The translations under genes and the position numbers were made by a program. Positions 33,067 through 43,096 of a stretch of 64,000 bases of DNA are shown here, piece by piece; position 1 is the stretch's first letter, and every line of letters starts with the position of its first letter. Origin of the DNA: Odiellus spinosus (Eukaryota > Arthropoda > Arachnida > Opiliones > Phalangiidae); NCBI GenBank assembly GCA_963920705.1, contig OY987227.1, positions 22,159,434 to 22,223,433 on the forward strand, read 5' to 3'. A model generated the notes under the pieces. That model saw nothing but the letters and a program-made list of their open reading frames with translations. It was not told the DNA's origin and did no database searches.

Positions 33067-33897
33067 ACGAAGAATATACGATTCTCCACCCAAAATATTT
33101 GGCTACTTTTGCTGATTTTAAAATCAACAACAGAGATCTTACACCAATGCTATGACATCGAGAGCTTGTCCTACAATTACTTAAAGTTTAATCTTTCGAA
33201 GTAATTATTTCAATTGTGATATAAGTAGGATTAAAATACGATAATCTTAAAGACCATAGAAACAGCTGAGACAGCTAAATACGCATTTGAACGAAGATTG
33301 AGAAATAACCTATTCAACCATTCAATGAAACATATTAGATGTATCAAATAACAATTTGAACGTTAAGCCTAATTTAGCTCTCACAAACTCTTGGTCCGTT
33401 TAACGAGCGGTACTCAAAAAATTCTGCACTAAACTATGTCGTTAAATAAAGTAATTAAAAACGGATTTAAGCCGAGGCTTAAAAAGAACTTTCCAATCCT
33501 CGTTCGGGACTCTTTTTTTTATCCTAAGCGATGAAGGGGATATTTTAATTTTAACGATATACATAAAAGGCCTTTATTATGGAAGACGGGGGCAAAAAAG
33601 GCCTAACGAAAACATAACCCTGATGACTTTAAAGACAAAGTCTCGTGAAATTTTACCTTTTTGGGTTTTTACTGATCTAGAAGGTGCTGAACGACAAGTC
33701 CCAAACAAGGAGAAATTGTTTATTTGGAGCAAGTACAGGAATGGCACGAAATTAACTTCGAAGAAGCTTTTCGGACTACAGAAATCATCACGACATCATG
33801 GTACGTAAGCTAACAGGCCGGTCAATATTAAATTTCAAAGAGAATGGCGGATGAACATTATAGTTACTGAAATGATGAGCCGGTATTTAATTCTGGT
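33067..33897. other. Unassigned sequence
   Basis: A 61-codon plus frame at 33623-33808 is unrecognised. No repeat partner was seen. A TAAGCCGAGGCTTA palindrome lies near 33470. Confidence 0.45.
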
Positions 33898-33898
33898 A

Positions 33899-34210
33899 GG
33901 GTTGCCACTGTTTTTTCAGATTCAAATTCCCTGACTTTTCCAGGTTTTTCCCTGACCGTTTCAGCTAACCTTTTATTTTTATATAATTGCGTTCGTCAAG
34001 CTTTTTACATGCATATCTTTGTTATAATCTATACAATTGACACGGTAAGCTTCAAATTTTTTCTGCAGATAATGGTTGTAATTTCCTGGCTTCTTGAGAT
34101 ATCTTTAAATTCCCTGACTATTCCCCGACTTTTTAAAATATCTTAAAATTTCCTGATTTTTTTGGTTCATTTTCAAATTCCATGACTTTTTCCTGACCTG
34201 TGGCAACCCT
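33899..34210. mobile_element. Inverted-repeat element carrying TTCCCTGACTTTTCC motifs
   Basis: The left end GGGTTGCCACTG and right end CTGTGGCAACCC are inverted repeats of about 11 bases. Just inside each lie TTCCCTGACTTTTCCAGG-type motifs, in the left part and again in the right third (34100-34195). A GGT on both sides could be a 3-bp duplication. The motif is shared with family B, but the termini are different. Confidence 0.75.
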
Positions 34211-35281
34211 GGTTGTAAACTTTACATTAATATAACCCATATTTTGTTCCTTGTAGTATTTAACTTTTGAATATGTATTTTACCGTAACAAAAAACCATA
34301 GATTACAGGCGAAGCGAAAATGGGGGGAAAAACAAAACATAATTTGGCCTGGAATTAAGCTTCTGGTAATTTAATCTTATAATAAATTTAATTACGTGTA
34401 TTTTCACGAAACTTTTCCTTTAAATTGGAGACCTACTCGCACGTGGCAACCTCATTTTATGCCCCCAATAAAAACCAGTATTTCTCATACACGTATAAGC
34501 ACAAAAAAGTGAAAAAATGTACTTTTCGTGTGAAAAAAAAGGGAAACCGAGAAGGGGACGAATTTTTAAGAGTTCAAAAGTTCATCGTTGCATTATAAAA
34601 GGAGGACCGCGCATTATGTAAATATGTAAAAGTCCACGGCTAAAAAATAAAGGAAAAAAATGAACATCAAAAAAGTTTTTTTTTTTTCTTTCTTTTCCTC
34701 CGGCTTTCCTCTCTTTTTGGGAATCCTCCTCATATCCGAGACTTTTTCCCCCCATCCCCCATACTTCTTTGGCCCCAGGAACCAAAAATGTGGAAAAGCG
34801 AGAAAGAGAGAAACACCAAATATTCTTTTGATCAAGAGTAGTTTACGATAGAGACAAAAATTACGCGGATTCTTACACAATACAAAACTTTGTAGGGAAA
34901 AACGTATTCTTTGTAAACTCCTCTTATATTAGAGAATAGTTGGACAAAAAAATTGGGCTTTTTAAGGGGTGCCTAATATAGCTAGGTTTCTGTTTAGCAC
35001 TTTCGGGTTCGTTGAGGAAATAAAAAGTTGCTAATAAGAAGCGAAGAAGCCACAAGGCTACACCTAAAAAAGGTTCAGAACTTTATCGGTCGATACAAGG
35101 GAAGATTCTATGTGATATGTATCTCAGTACTAAAAGTAATTTTAAATTAAATATAGATAGATTTAAAGTAAATTTTTAATTAGAGAATTATTTAATTTAA
35201 AATAATTAAAAAGAACATGAAGTATAATGAAACTTATTTCTATTTTTAGGCTATATAAGCGAGAGAAGTTGAAACTCAAAT
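34211..35281. other. Unassigned sequence
   Basis: It contains a region near 34630-34860 that is T-rich on one strand and A-rich on the other, which leaves frames of 63-88 codons on both strands; neither is recognised. No repeat partner. Confidence 0.45.
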
Positions 35282-35288
35282 ATAAAAC

Positions 35289-35585
35289 CAGAAGCCGATG
35301 AAAGCCTCCTCTGTATGGGTAAAATTCCCAATTTTGCGAGATCGAAGGGGTCCTACTTCATACCCCCTGTCCACGGAAAATGGGAAATTCTCTCTCTCCA
35401 CAAACGACGACGTTTTTTTGACGAACTCCAAGGCTGCTAGAGATATTCGCTGGCCGAACTCCTGCTCCGAAAATATCTACCGTTAGGAGGCGTACGAATC
35501 GCGCTATTTGAAACTAACCCATACAGAGAGGGGTAGACAAGACCCGGGAGTAATAGACTTCAAAGGAGGGTTTCATCGGCTTCTG
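35289..35585 (+). mobile_element. Family C MITE, copy 2 (297 bp, left arm deleted)
   Basis: It starts CAGAAGCCGATGAAAGCCTC and ends GGTTTCATCGGCTTCTG. About 40 bases of the left arm between CCTCC and TCTGTATGGGT are missing relative to the other copies, which joins two CTCC-containing points. The flanks ATAAAAC (35282-35288) and ATACAAC (35586-35592) match at 6 of 7, so this is probably an older insertion. Confidence 0.9.
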
Positions 35586-35592
35586 ATACAAC

Positions 35593-36237
35593 TTAACAGA
35601 ACGACATGGTTCACACGGGGGGGGGGGTGAACTTCTTGGCGCTATCTTTCGTAATCAATCGCGCACCAAAATCAGAATTAATTCCTGATAAGATTAATTA
35701 GCTCCAAGTTTCCATTAAAATAATGCAGAATTTTCAGATTTTTTTAACTACGTACGTAAAGTGGAAAATTTAGACAATTGAGTCATATTATTGAAAATTA
35801 GATATTAAAATTTACGGTAAAATAAAACAAAAAAGTTTTTTTTTTAATATTGATAATGAGAATAGACTGATTCTAATCTTATTGACTCAGCTTCTAAAAA
35901 TAGGACATGTTTGCGTAGGAAGTGTTTCTTTGGAAATCTTATGAATTTGGTATTCATCTAGAAGAAGAGCCTCCAACTAATTAAAAGACCCCCCCCCCCC
36001 CCCCCCCGATTTAGTAAAACCTTTGAATCTCGTTCTTAATTAGTTTTACCCGCGACTACAACAGCGCGTGTCGCGGATATTTAACGAAGAGAAAGGTGGG
36101 GAGGGGACACTTTTGATTAGTTAAAAGTTCTCCTTTAAATTTGATTGATTTGAAACGCGAAAAAGTCTTATTAATCCTCTTCGCCCTATACTTTTAAAAA
36201 TCTCGTACACTTTGACTGAAAATTCCAAATCTCTATG
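35593..36237. other. Unassigned; G run and C run
   Basis: An 11-base G run (35617-35627) lies inside a GTTCACA..TGAAC palindrome, and a 19-base C run lies at 35989-36007. The rest is AT-rich with no supported feature. Confidence 0.5.
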
Positions 36238-36532
36238 GCTTCGTTCATACTAGGCCTTGGAATCGATTTAAACGGTTTCAAAACGTTTCGCTAGGTAAGT
36301 GTGAACGGAAAACCGCGAGGAAAACCGTCTTTTCTCGAATCGATTTGATTCGATTGCTCGAAACTGCTTCGGGAACCAGTTTCGTACCGATTCGATTTCA
36401 ATAAGCTACAATAAGTCGATATATAAAGATAATGCGTGAACAAGTGACGCTATAAAACGATTCCTGGCGATTCGAATATCGGTTTGATTTTACCGTTTCA
36501 AATCGATTAAGAAATGTTAGTGTGACCGTAGC
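36238..36532 (-). mobile_element. Family A MITE, copy 4 (295 bp)
   Basis: In reverse orientation: it begins GCTTCGTTCATACTAGG and ends TTAGTGTGACCGTAGC. The interior shows GGAATCGATTTAAACGG, TCGAAACTGCTTCGGGAACC and TTGATTTTACCGTTTCAAAT, matching copies 2 and 3 complemented. It is followed by TTA, and TG rather than TA precedes it. Confidence 0.85.
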
Positions 36533-37221
36533 TTATATTAACAATGAAATCCAAGAATTTGAGATTTCAATAAAATCAAACAAAAGCATGATTCAAATTC
36601 TGCTACCAAGCTTTGTAAGGTTTTACAAATTAAAATAAAAAATTTTACTTTTGTGATGGCTTAATAGGAAAAGCTGAAACGGACACATTTTAAATATTTA
36701 AATGAGCTCGGTCTCAAATAAATTTTTAATCAAAAAGTTTGGATACTAAACGTAGCTTTAGTAATTAAAAAACAACCCTAAATATAATTTTATTCAGCAT
36801 CCGAACTAATGCTAATTAAACTCGAGGGTTTGAAGAAGAAAAAATGGTTCTAAATTCTAATTTTCTCAATTTTCTCTGACCATCAATCATTCCACCCTTC
36901 TAAAACAGGAGACAAGTTTTATTTTTAATTATCAGGCGAACTTACTAAAAATATGCCTACCTATAGCTTATAGGCACTTTTTCCCTTTAGCTGAATTTGA
37001 AGAGAAACTCCGAGCTAAAAACCGAGGTTTTAAAATTATTTTCACAAACTGCACGATTTTTTTAATTTTTAATGAGTATAACTAACCTAAAATCAAGTTA
37101 TTTTTAATCGATTAGAGCTTTTAAAATGTGCATTATCAAAATTTAGCAAAGGTTTCGCGGTATTTTGCGCTTAATTATAAACATTTTGAACTAACCTTCG
37201 TTTCGAAGAAATTACAGACAG
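36533..37221. other. Unassigned AT-rich sequence
   Basis: No supported frame or repeat. Confidence 0.5.
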
Positions 37222-37696
37222 CTAGGACTATTAACAATGGGCACCTAGATAACTCGTAACAGATAAAAATGAATAACAAACGCAGGCGTTTATAAGCGTC
37301 CCCTAACGGAAAAAAACGGAGGCAAAAATAGTAACTAACAACTGCCAATTCTAAATTCATAGCTGCTATACGTACGTAGTTTTTGTTAGTTAATACTTTG
37401 CCTGCACTGCCTTTCACTAGAGAACTCTTATGAACGCTATAGATTTTGCTATTCATCTATTAAAATAAAGATGAATAACAAAATCTGGCGTTCATAAGCG
37501 TCCTCTAACGGCAAACAGTGGCAAAATTAACTAACACGTGCGTGGCTGCTATTGGAGAGAGAATATGCAGACGCGCACGTTCTTTTGTTTATTACTACTT
37601 TTACAAATGTTTGCCGTTAGAGGACGTTTATGAACGCCATGTTTCGTTATTTATCCTTATCCATTAAGATGGGTGTCCATTGTTAATAGTCCTAGG
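37222..37696. mobile_element. Compound palindromic element (family K, 475 bp)
   Basis: The outer ends CTAGGACTATTAACAATGG and CCATTGTTAATAGTCCTAG are perfect inverted repeats for 19 bases and extend imperfectly. Inside, a module containing ATGAATAACAAA..GGCGTT(C/T)ATAAGCGTCC occurs four times in alternating orientation, near 37268-37310 (+), 37402-37457 (-), 37470-37518 (+) and 37615-37665 (-). The element is thus an inverted repeat of inverted repeats. The 93-codon minus frame (37175-37456) is a by-product. Confidence 0.8.
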
Positions 37697-38277
37697 TTAA
37701 AAAACAAAATGTCCTTGGATAGGTGTCCATAATAGATTTAAATGGTAATTTTCCATTTAAATAAAGATTAGATATTTTGCGGGATTTCGACCAAAAGTGT
37801 ACGAGATTTTGGCAAGTGTCTGACTCCCTCGAATCTAACAATTACAAAAATAAAACCCAACCTTCTCATTCTTAACATAATTTATCTATGAAGTGAAAAC
37901 TGGCTTATGTTTAAGTTTATAGTAAATTGCGAGTGGAGGTGTGGCACTGCGCATGATTTACCGTGACTAGAAAAACGGCAAATGGAATAGAGATGTTTAC
38001 GTGGAAGTTATAGAGTTAGACTCTAACATTCCATTATATACTATAGGGGAACGTTGTTAGCCGGAAGAGACGGATAATTTGTCCCGTCGCCGTCTTCAAT
38101 AGGTCAAAGTTCTAACCCGAATGGATCTAGATAGAAAGCCTATACTCTGCCCCGGTGCCCTTGCCGTCTGTATATATTAATGATGGCTTAAAATTCTAAG
38201 CTACCGTTAATTTACGTTCGCTATATTATTGAAAGACAACGGAGGGCTTTGTTTGGACTAAATAGGCTAGTTATTTT
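37697..38277. other. Unassigned sequence
   Basis: It begins with a partial echo of the K end (GGTGTCCATAATAG near 37722). The remainder has no recognised frame or repeat. Confidence 0.45.
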
Positions 38278-39256
38278 AAACTAAGATTTTAGCAGAGCTT
38301 TTTTTTTTTTTTTAAATAGCTAAGATTTTAGCAGAGCTATTTTTTTTAAAATAGCTAAGATTTTAGCAAAGCTATTTTTTTTTAAATAGCTAAGATTTTA
38401 GCAGAGCTATTTTTTTTAAAATAGCTAAGATTTTAGCAGAGCTATTTTTTTTAAAATAACTAAGATTTTAGCAGAGCTATTTTTTTTAAAAATAACTAAG
38501 ATTTTAGCAGAGCTATTTTTTTTAAATAGCTAAGATTTTAGCAGAGCTATTTTTTTAAATAGCTAAGATTTTAGCAGAGCTATTTTTTTTTAAAATAGCT
38601 AAGATTTTAGCAGAGCTATTTTTTTTAAATAGCTAAGATTTTAGCAGAGCTATTTTTTTTAAATAGCTAAGATTTTAGCAGAGCTATCTTTTTTAAAATA
38701 GCTAAGATTTTAGCAGAGCTATCTTTTTTTAAATAGCTAAGATTTTAGCAGAGCTATTTTTTTTAAAATAGCTAAGATTTTAGCAGAGCTATTTATTTAA
38801 ATCCCAAGATTTTAACAGAGCTATTTATTTTTAAATAGCTAAGATTTTAGCAGAGCTATTTTTTTAAATAGCTAAGATTTTAGCAGAGCTATTTTTTTTA
38901 AAATAGCTAAGATTTTAGCAGAGCTATTTTTTTAAAATAGCTAAGATTTTAGCAGAGCTATTTTTTTTAAATAGCTAAGATTTTAGCAGAGCTATCTTTT
39001 TTAAAATAGCTAAGATTTTAGCAGAGCTATTTTTTTTAAATAGCTAAGATTTTAGCAGAGCTATTTTTTTTAAAATAGCTAAGATTTTAGCAGAGCTATT
39101 TATTTAAATCCCAAGATTTTAACAGAGTTATTTATTTAAATCCCAAGATTTTAACAGAGCTATTTATTTAAATTACAAGATTTTGGCAGAGCTATTGTGT
39201 AATTTCTAAGATGTTGGCAGAACTACTGTGTAATTCCAAAGATTTTAGCAGAACTG
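38278..39256. repeat. Minisatellite, ~35-bp unit, about 29 copies
   Basis: The unit is AGCTAAGATTTTAGCAGAGC followed by TATTTTTTTTAAAAT, varying in T-run length. I count about 29 copies of the AAGATTTTAGCAGAGCT core, the last few diverged. Variant units recur at a constant distance: GCTATCTTTTTT at about 38683 and 38991, and ATTTATTTAAATCCCAAGAT at about 38791 and 39098. This shows a higher-order block of about 307 bp that was duplicated. It is the largest array in the window. Confidence 0.97.
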
Positions 39257-39968
39257 TTTTCAAATTCTCTGAACTTTTAGATGTCTATTTTCAAATAGCC
39301 CTAATATTTTAGATGGCCTGTACCAATCTCTTCTACGACAAAAACCAGGTTTATGTTTGTAAGTAAATCTGATATAAAAACTATACAATTTATTGATAAC
39401 CGATTATCCCAGCTTCTATAATAACCGAATCAACCGCCTCTCAAAAACCTATACATTAAAAAAATGCCATTTTTTAACCTTTCAAAAAAAATCAATATGA
39501 TTAAAAATCAATTTTTGGCCCTTTAAAAATCAATAAGATTAAACTCAATTTTTCTCCTAAAATTAAGTTACCAAGTTTTCGCCCTCAGCAATAAGTAGTT
39601 CGTCTTCCTATAGTTTTTTCACTATCAAAATTTTTTTTCGCCACCTTTTTTTCCTCCCCTTTCTAACTTCGGAAAAGGGTGCCAAGAATAAAAAAAGAAA
39701 GTTATCAAAAACCCCTTGGAAATCAAAATTCAGTTAGAGATGGAAGAGCGAGGTGGAATATATATATATAATTTTAAAGGAAGGACGCTAAGGGAACTAG
39801 GGGACTCTTCGCAACCTAAAAATAAAAACCTGCTCGATCCTGAATCGGGACAGGAGAGAAGTTCCCCTAAAATATTAGAGTCAAAGGCGCCAGTAGAAAG
39901 AGAAGAGACAAGTCCCTTTCGCACAAAAACAGATTGCACCGATTTTAAATCGCATATGGCTCGCCGTC
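39257..39968. other. Unassigned sequence
   Basis: Frames at 39716-39976 (plus) and 39730-39939 (minus) overlap on opposite strands of a GC-richer patch. Neither is recognised. Confidence 0.4.
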
Positions 39969-39976
39969 ATTGCTGA

Positions 39977-40121
39977 CGGGGGGGGGGGGGGGGGGGGGAA
40001 GATGACGCACTTGAGTTCACAGAGACGTTTGACAATGCGAAGAGCTCGAACTCAAGTGAACTCAGAGTTCAGCTTTCTCAGTGCAAAGAGTTAAAAATTG
40101 TACAAGGGTGTCTGCCCATCG
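39977..40121 (-). mobile_element. Family G element, copy 2 (145 bp) with expanded G tract
   Basis: In reverse orientation: the right end GTGTCTGCCCATCG complements the CGA(G/T)GGGGCAGACAC end of copy 1. The left end is C followed by 21 G (39978-39998), where copy 1 has CGAGGGGG. Flanking octamers ATTGCTGA (39969-39976) and TTTGCTGA (40122-40129) match at 7 of 8. Inner AACTC/GAGTTCAGCTT motifs match copy 1 complemented. Confidence 0.8.
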
Positions 40122-40314
40122 TTTGCTGATGATGAGACCATATACGAGTTAACCTTGAACCTTCAAGAATAGTTGAGATAGGGTAAATACCTGGGTCGGA
40201 TTGATATAAAATGTTAAACCTTTTAGAATAAGAAAGAGTATAATAAACATGATCTCACACCGTACTTTTGTTTCGATTTGGAATCATAATTCTAGTATAA
40301 TTAGGAAAGACAGA

Positions 40315-40626
40315 ACGCAACCAATCAACAAGTGACTAACTTTCTCGTGGATTCCTTATCGTTTAATCCAGAATTCATAGGCCTTTGAAAAATGGTTACA
40401 ACCTCACTTTAAGTTAGGGTTTAGCGGCGTTTACCGGAGAATCGTTAACGGTGAGATTTTAAATTCACCATGTATGCGGGTTCAGCTTTATTAAAGACCT
40501 TAGGCAAGTTAAAATTTTAATTTTAGTTTTATATTAGTTTATTTTTCGTACTACTGGATTATAAATATTTAAACGATAAGAAAATCAATAGAAAATCATT
40601 CGCTGTAGTGTCGCATAATTCTCCCT
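40315..40626. mobile_element. Decayed family D element with a family E end inside
   Basis: The left part GAAAGACAGAACGCAACC then GGATTCCTTATCGTTTAATC resembles the D left end. The right part, from TTTTAGTTTTATATTAGTTT to ATTCTCCCTTT (ending near 40626), resembles the D right half. Between them, CATAGGCCTTTGAAAAATGG then CAACCTCACTTTAA is a family E right end (to about 40411). Either an E element inserted and was mostly deleted, or the similarity is a composite of two fragments. Confidence 0.5.
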
Positions 40627-41170
40627 TTCAAATTCGTTGTTTTGTTAAACCCGAGGGCTTTCACTGGTCCCGAAATTCAGTAGATGTCGGCTTCATACTG
40701 AGCACCAAAGCGAGGCTGTTAAAAACATCTGAAGGCGTGGGTTGGTATATCAAATTAAGTTTTCCATAATCAACTCGCTTAATAATTGGAATCTTAAGAT
40801 AATTACAGCTTTAATTGATTAAAGGGTTAGTACCTCAATTTTGAGCAACATGAAACTTCAAAAACATCAACCCAGATAATTCAAATTTCAAGAAAGGTTT
40901 GCCAACATATCCTCCTGAATCGGTGAATAAAAATCTAGTGCTATACTTGTGTTCAAGACTGAATATTGAACATTTTGAGAAACTATGAGGCGAATTGGTG
41001 CACAGTACGTAAAACCTTTTGGCTTACACTTATTACACCCATGGAGGAATAAATATTGGAGATTCATATCTCCAATTGTATTGAAACAAGGGTCTCTCTT
41101 TGATATTGCTCTATGGGTGTAGAAAGCGTAGGCGAAGCGTTTTCGCCTAATGTTACACGTCACGGTTTAA
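40627..41170. other. Unassigned; 91-codon minus-strand frame
   Basis: The frame at 40888-41163 on the minus strand has a mixed composition with five or more Cys but no domain I recognise. In AT-rich DNA of this length a frame of this size is expected by chance, so it is not called a gene. Confidence 0.4.
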
Positions 41171-41559
41171 ACAAAGGAGATATCGCCAATAAATCCTGAT
41201 AAAATAAATAATCCTTATAGTTTAAATAGGCCTAATCCACTAGAAACAAATATTAAGCTAGAAATGAACTTATTGGGGAAAGTAGGCTTAACATGAATCC
41301 ATGGAGAGCGAGATGGTCATTAAGCAGTCTCTGACCAACGAGCAGCCTAGTTTGAAACGTTTTCCTGTTGGAATGAAGCACGCGCTTTTCGCGAGATTTG
41401 ATGGACACTAATGACGAGATATCAAATTTTTAATCCCTGTTAAGCTTACTTTTCGATTAAATTAAAAATCGATGTCTGTAATTTTTTTAGCTAGTGGATC
41501 AGACATATTTAAACGTTAATTCGTAAAACAACTGCATGGTATTCGGTTGCATTCCCCCT
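41171..41559. mobile_element. Family D element, diverged copy
   Basis: The right end GGTTGCATTCCCCCT is followed by TTAA (41560-41563). The left end is degraded (TTAAACAAAGGAGATAT near 41167). Shared blocks are TAGTTTAAATAGGCCTAATC, ATTAAGCTAGAAAT, GGCTTAACATGAATCCATGG and CTAGTGGATCAGACATATTT. It is old and non-coding. Confidence 0.75.
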
Positions 41560-41679
41560 TTAATTAAATTAAAATAAGTCGCAATTAAAATTTTGATCAG
41601 ATTGAGTTGGCTATCCCTTGAATGGTTTCATATTGAGTTCGCGCGAAAGATCCTTGAGAGGAACCGCGCTTTGGGAGAA

Positions 41680-42060
41680 CCATATATCGTACGTATATCG
41701 GTGAGGAGCAAAGTATGATGGGGTGCCTACCTTCTATATAATAGCCTATAGGCGACCGAAAAAGATCTATATGTCAGAGATAGATGGGGTGGACGCGAGT
41801 GAGCGAACGCGAGCGGCGGGGAAAAGTGCGCAATCAGGCTGTATAAGGGAATAGGGTAAAGGGGGGTCCGAGTGTTAGGAGTATACCGAGGATTATGGAA
41901 CGGTGGCCCAGCTGTCGAGCGTTCAGGAAAACCCCAGCTGTTATGGTTCCCATGGTAACGGGTGACTTGAAAAAACGTTTTCCCCCTTCTAACCTTTCCC
42001 CGCTCGTAGCTTAGCGCGCGAGAGGATGAGTTAAGCGGGAGTAGGGGTGAAAAATAGACA
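41680..42060. promoter_or_regulatory. CpG-rich stretch, possible promoter or enhancer
   Basis: It is GC-richer than its surroundings, with clustered CG steps (GGACGCGAGTGAGCGAACGC near 41792). Two CCCAGCTG E-box motifs lie near 41908 and 41932, and an X-box-type palindrome at 41946-41959. TATATAA sequence occurs near 41735. No exon is visible beside it, so the direction of any transcription is unknown. The call rests on composition and motifs only. Confidence 0.3.
41946..41959. promoter_or_regulatory. RFX-type X-box palindrome
   Basis: GTTCCCATGGTAAC differs at one position from the classic X-box GTTGCCATGGTAAC bound by RFX factors, which commonly drive ciliary genes in animals. The half-sites are in the right spacing, and the site lies in a CpG-rich patch. 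Confidence 0.4.
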
Positions 42061-42703
42061 TTTCCGGAGGATTAACGTAATCGTTAACGCTCCGGTAATT
42101 TCAATTTTCTTAATAGAGAAATTATATAGATTTAAAATAGCAAATTTTTCCCCTTTACGCGTACTTTTATATTAGATTACTATCTATATATGTAGAGAGT
42201 AAAAGAGCGAGTTTGAAGAAAAATAAAGTTCAGATTTAGTTAAATTGAGGATCACAAAGTTTCAAATTGAAAAAGGGGAACCTATAGAATGGATTTGGAC
42301 AAAAGAATTCTATAAAAGAACCCTGCTCTTGATGGAAAAAAATTCGGTTTAACACGTATTCTCACTTGGATATGAAACTAATTCAATCTTGGAGTTAAAC
42401 TTACTTAACGAAGTTTTAAATTAAAAAAGAACTTAGCGATGATTCAATTGGATTAAGAGTTAATTATTAAAATGGAATTAAATGGTCTCGTCATTAAGGT
42501 ATTCGTAATAATTAAGCAGATTGCGGTCTTTCCTTAAAATTAGATTGAAATGAGAATATTAAAATTTAATCTCTTTGGTCCCCATCTTTTCACGCCGATT
42601 TAAAGTTGACCAAAAAAGACCAAAATGACCCAAATTTAACATTCTCTTTTCATCGGGTGACTCGAGTGCAGAAGTACTTTAAAAGCGGATAAAATAATAG
42701 TCA
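42061..42703. other. Unassigned AT-rich sequence
   Basis: No supported frame or repeat. Confidence 0.5.
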
Positions 42704-42707
42704 TTAA

Positions 42708-43092
42708 AGTGATGCTATCACGGATTTATCATGAGTTTCAAATATAATTCAATGACACGAAAAAAAATCATTAAAATACTATCTCATAAAAATATCATAA
42801 TCCCCATCTTCGAAATACTGGAAAACCAAAATTCCTAGTTATACTACGTCATCGATATGATCGCGTGGCTATTGTAAAGCCTAGAGATGATCCACGTGAG
42901 AGTTCACACGATATCATCGCTCTCCCGCGATATTTTTCGTGAAAGTACTTATCGTTAATCACGTTCAATTTATGGCATTTTAATTCTCAAGTTTCTTTTG
43001 AACTCGTCAATTGTGAATATGGGGTTTTAATAGTATGAAAAAATAAATATTATACGAATAGGCCTTTGAAGAAAAAAGGTGACAGCTTCACT
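42708..43092 (+). mobile_element. Family E MITE, copy with both ends (385 bp)
   Basis: TTAA on both sides (42704-42707, 43093-43096). Ends are AGTGATGCTATCAC and GTGACAGCTTCACT, imperfect inverted repeats. The interior has ACTACGTCATCGATATGATC, CCTAGAGATGATCCACGTGA and TTTTTCGTGAAAGTACTTA, the marker order used to recognise the fragments. TTAA-targeting suggests Kolobok- or piggyBac-type mobilisation. Confidence 0.8.
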
Positions 43093-43096
43093 TTAA

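Noticed and set aside
40888-41163. 91-codon minus-strand open frame
   Set aside because: Frames of this size are expected by chance in 64 kb of AT-rich DNA. No domain, splice sites or repeat of the frame elsewhere.
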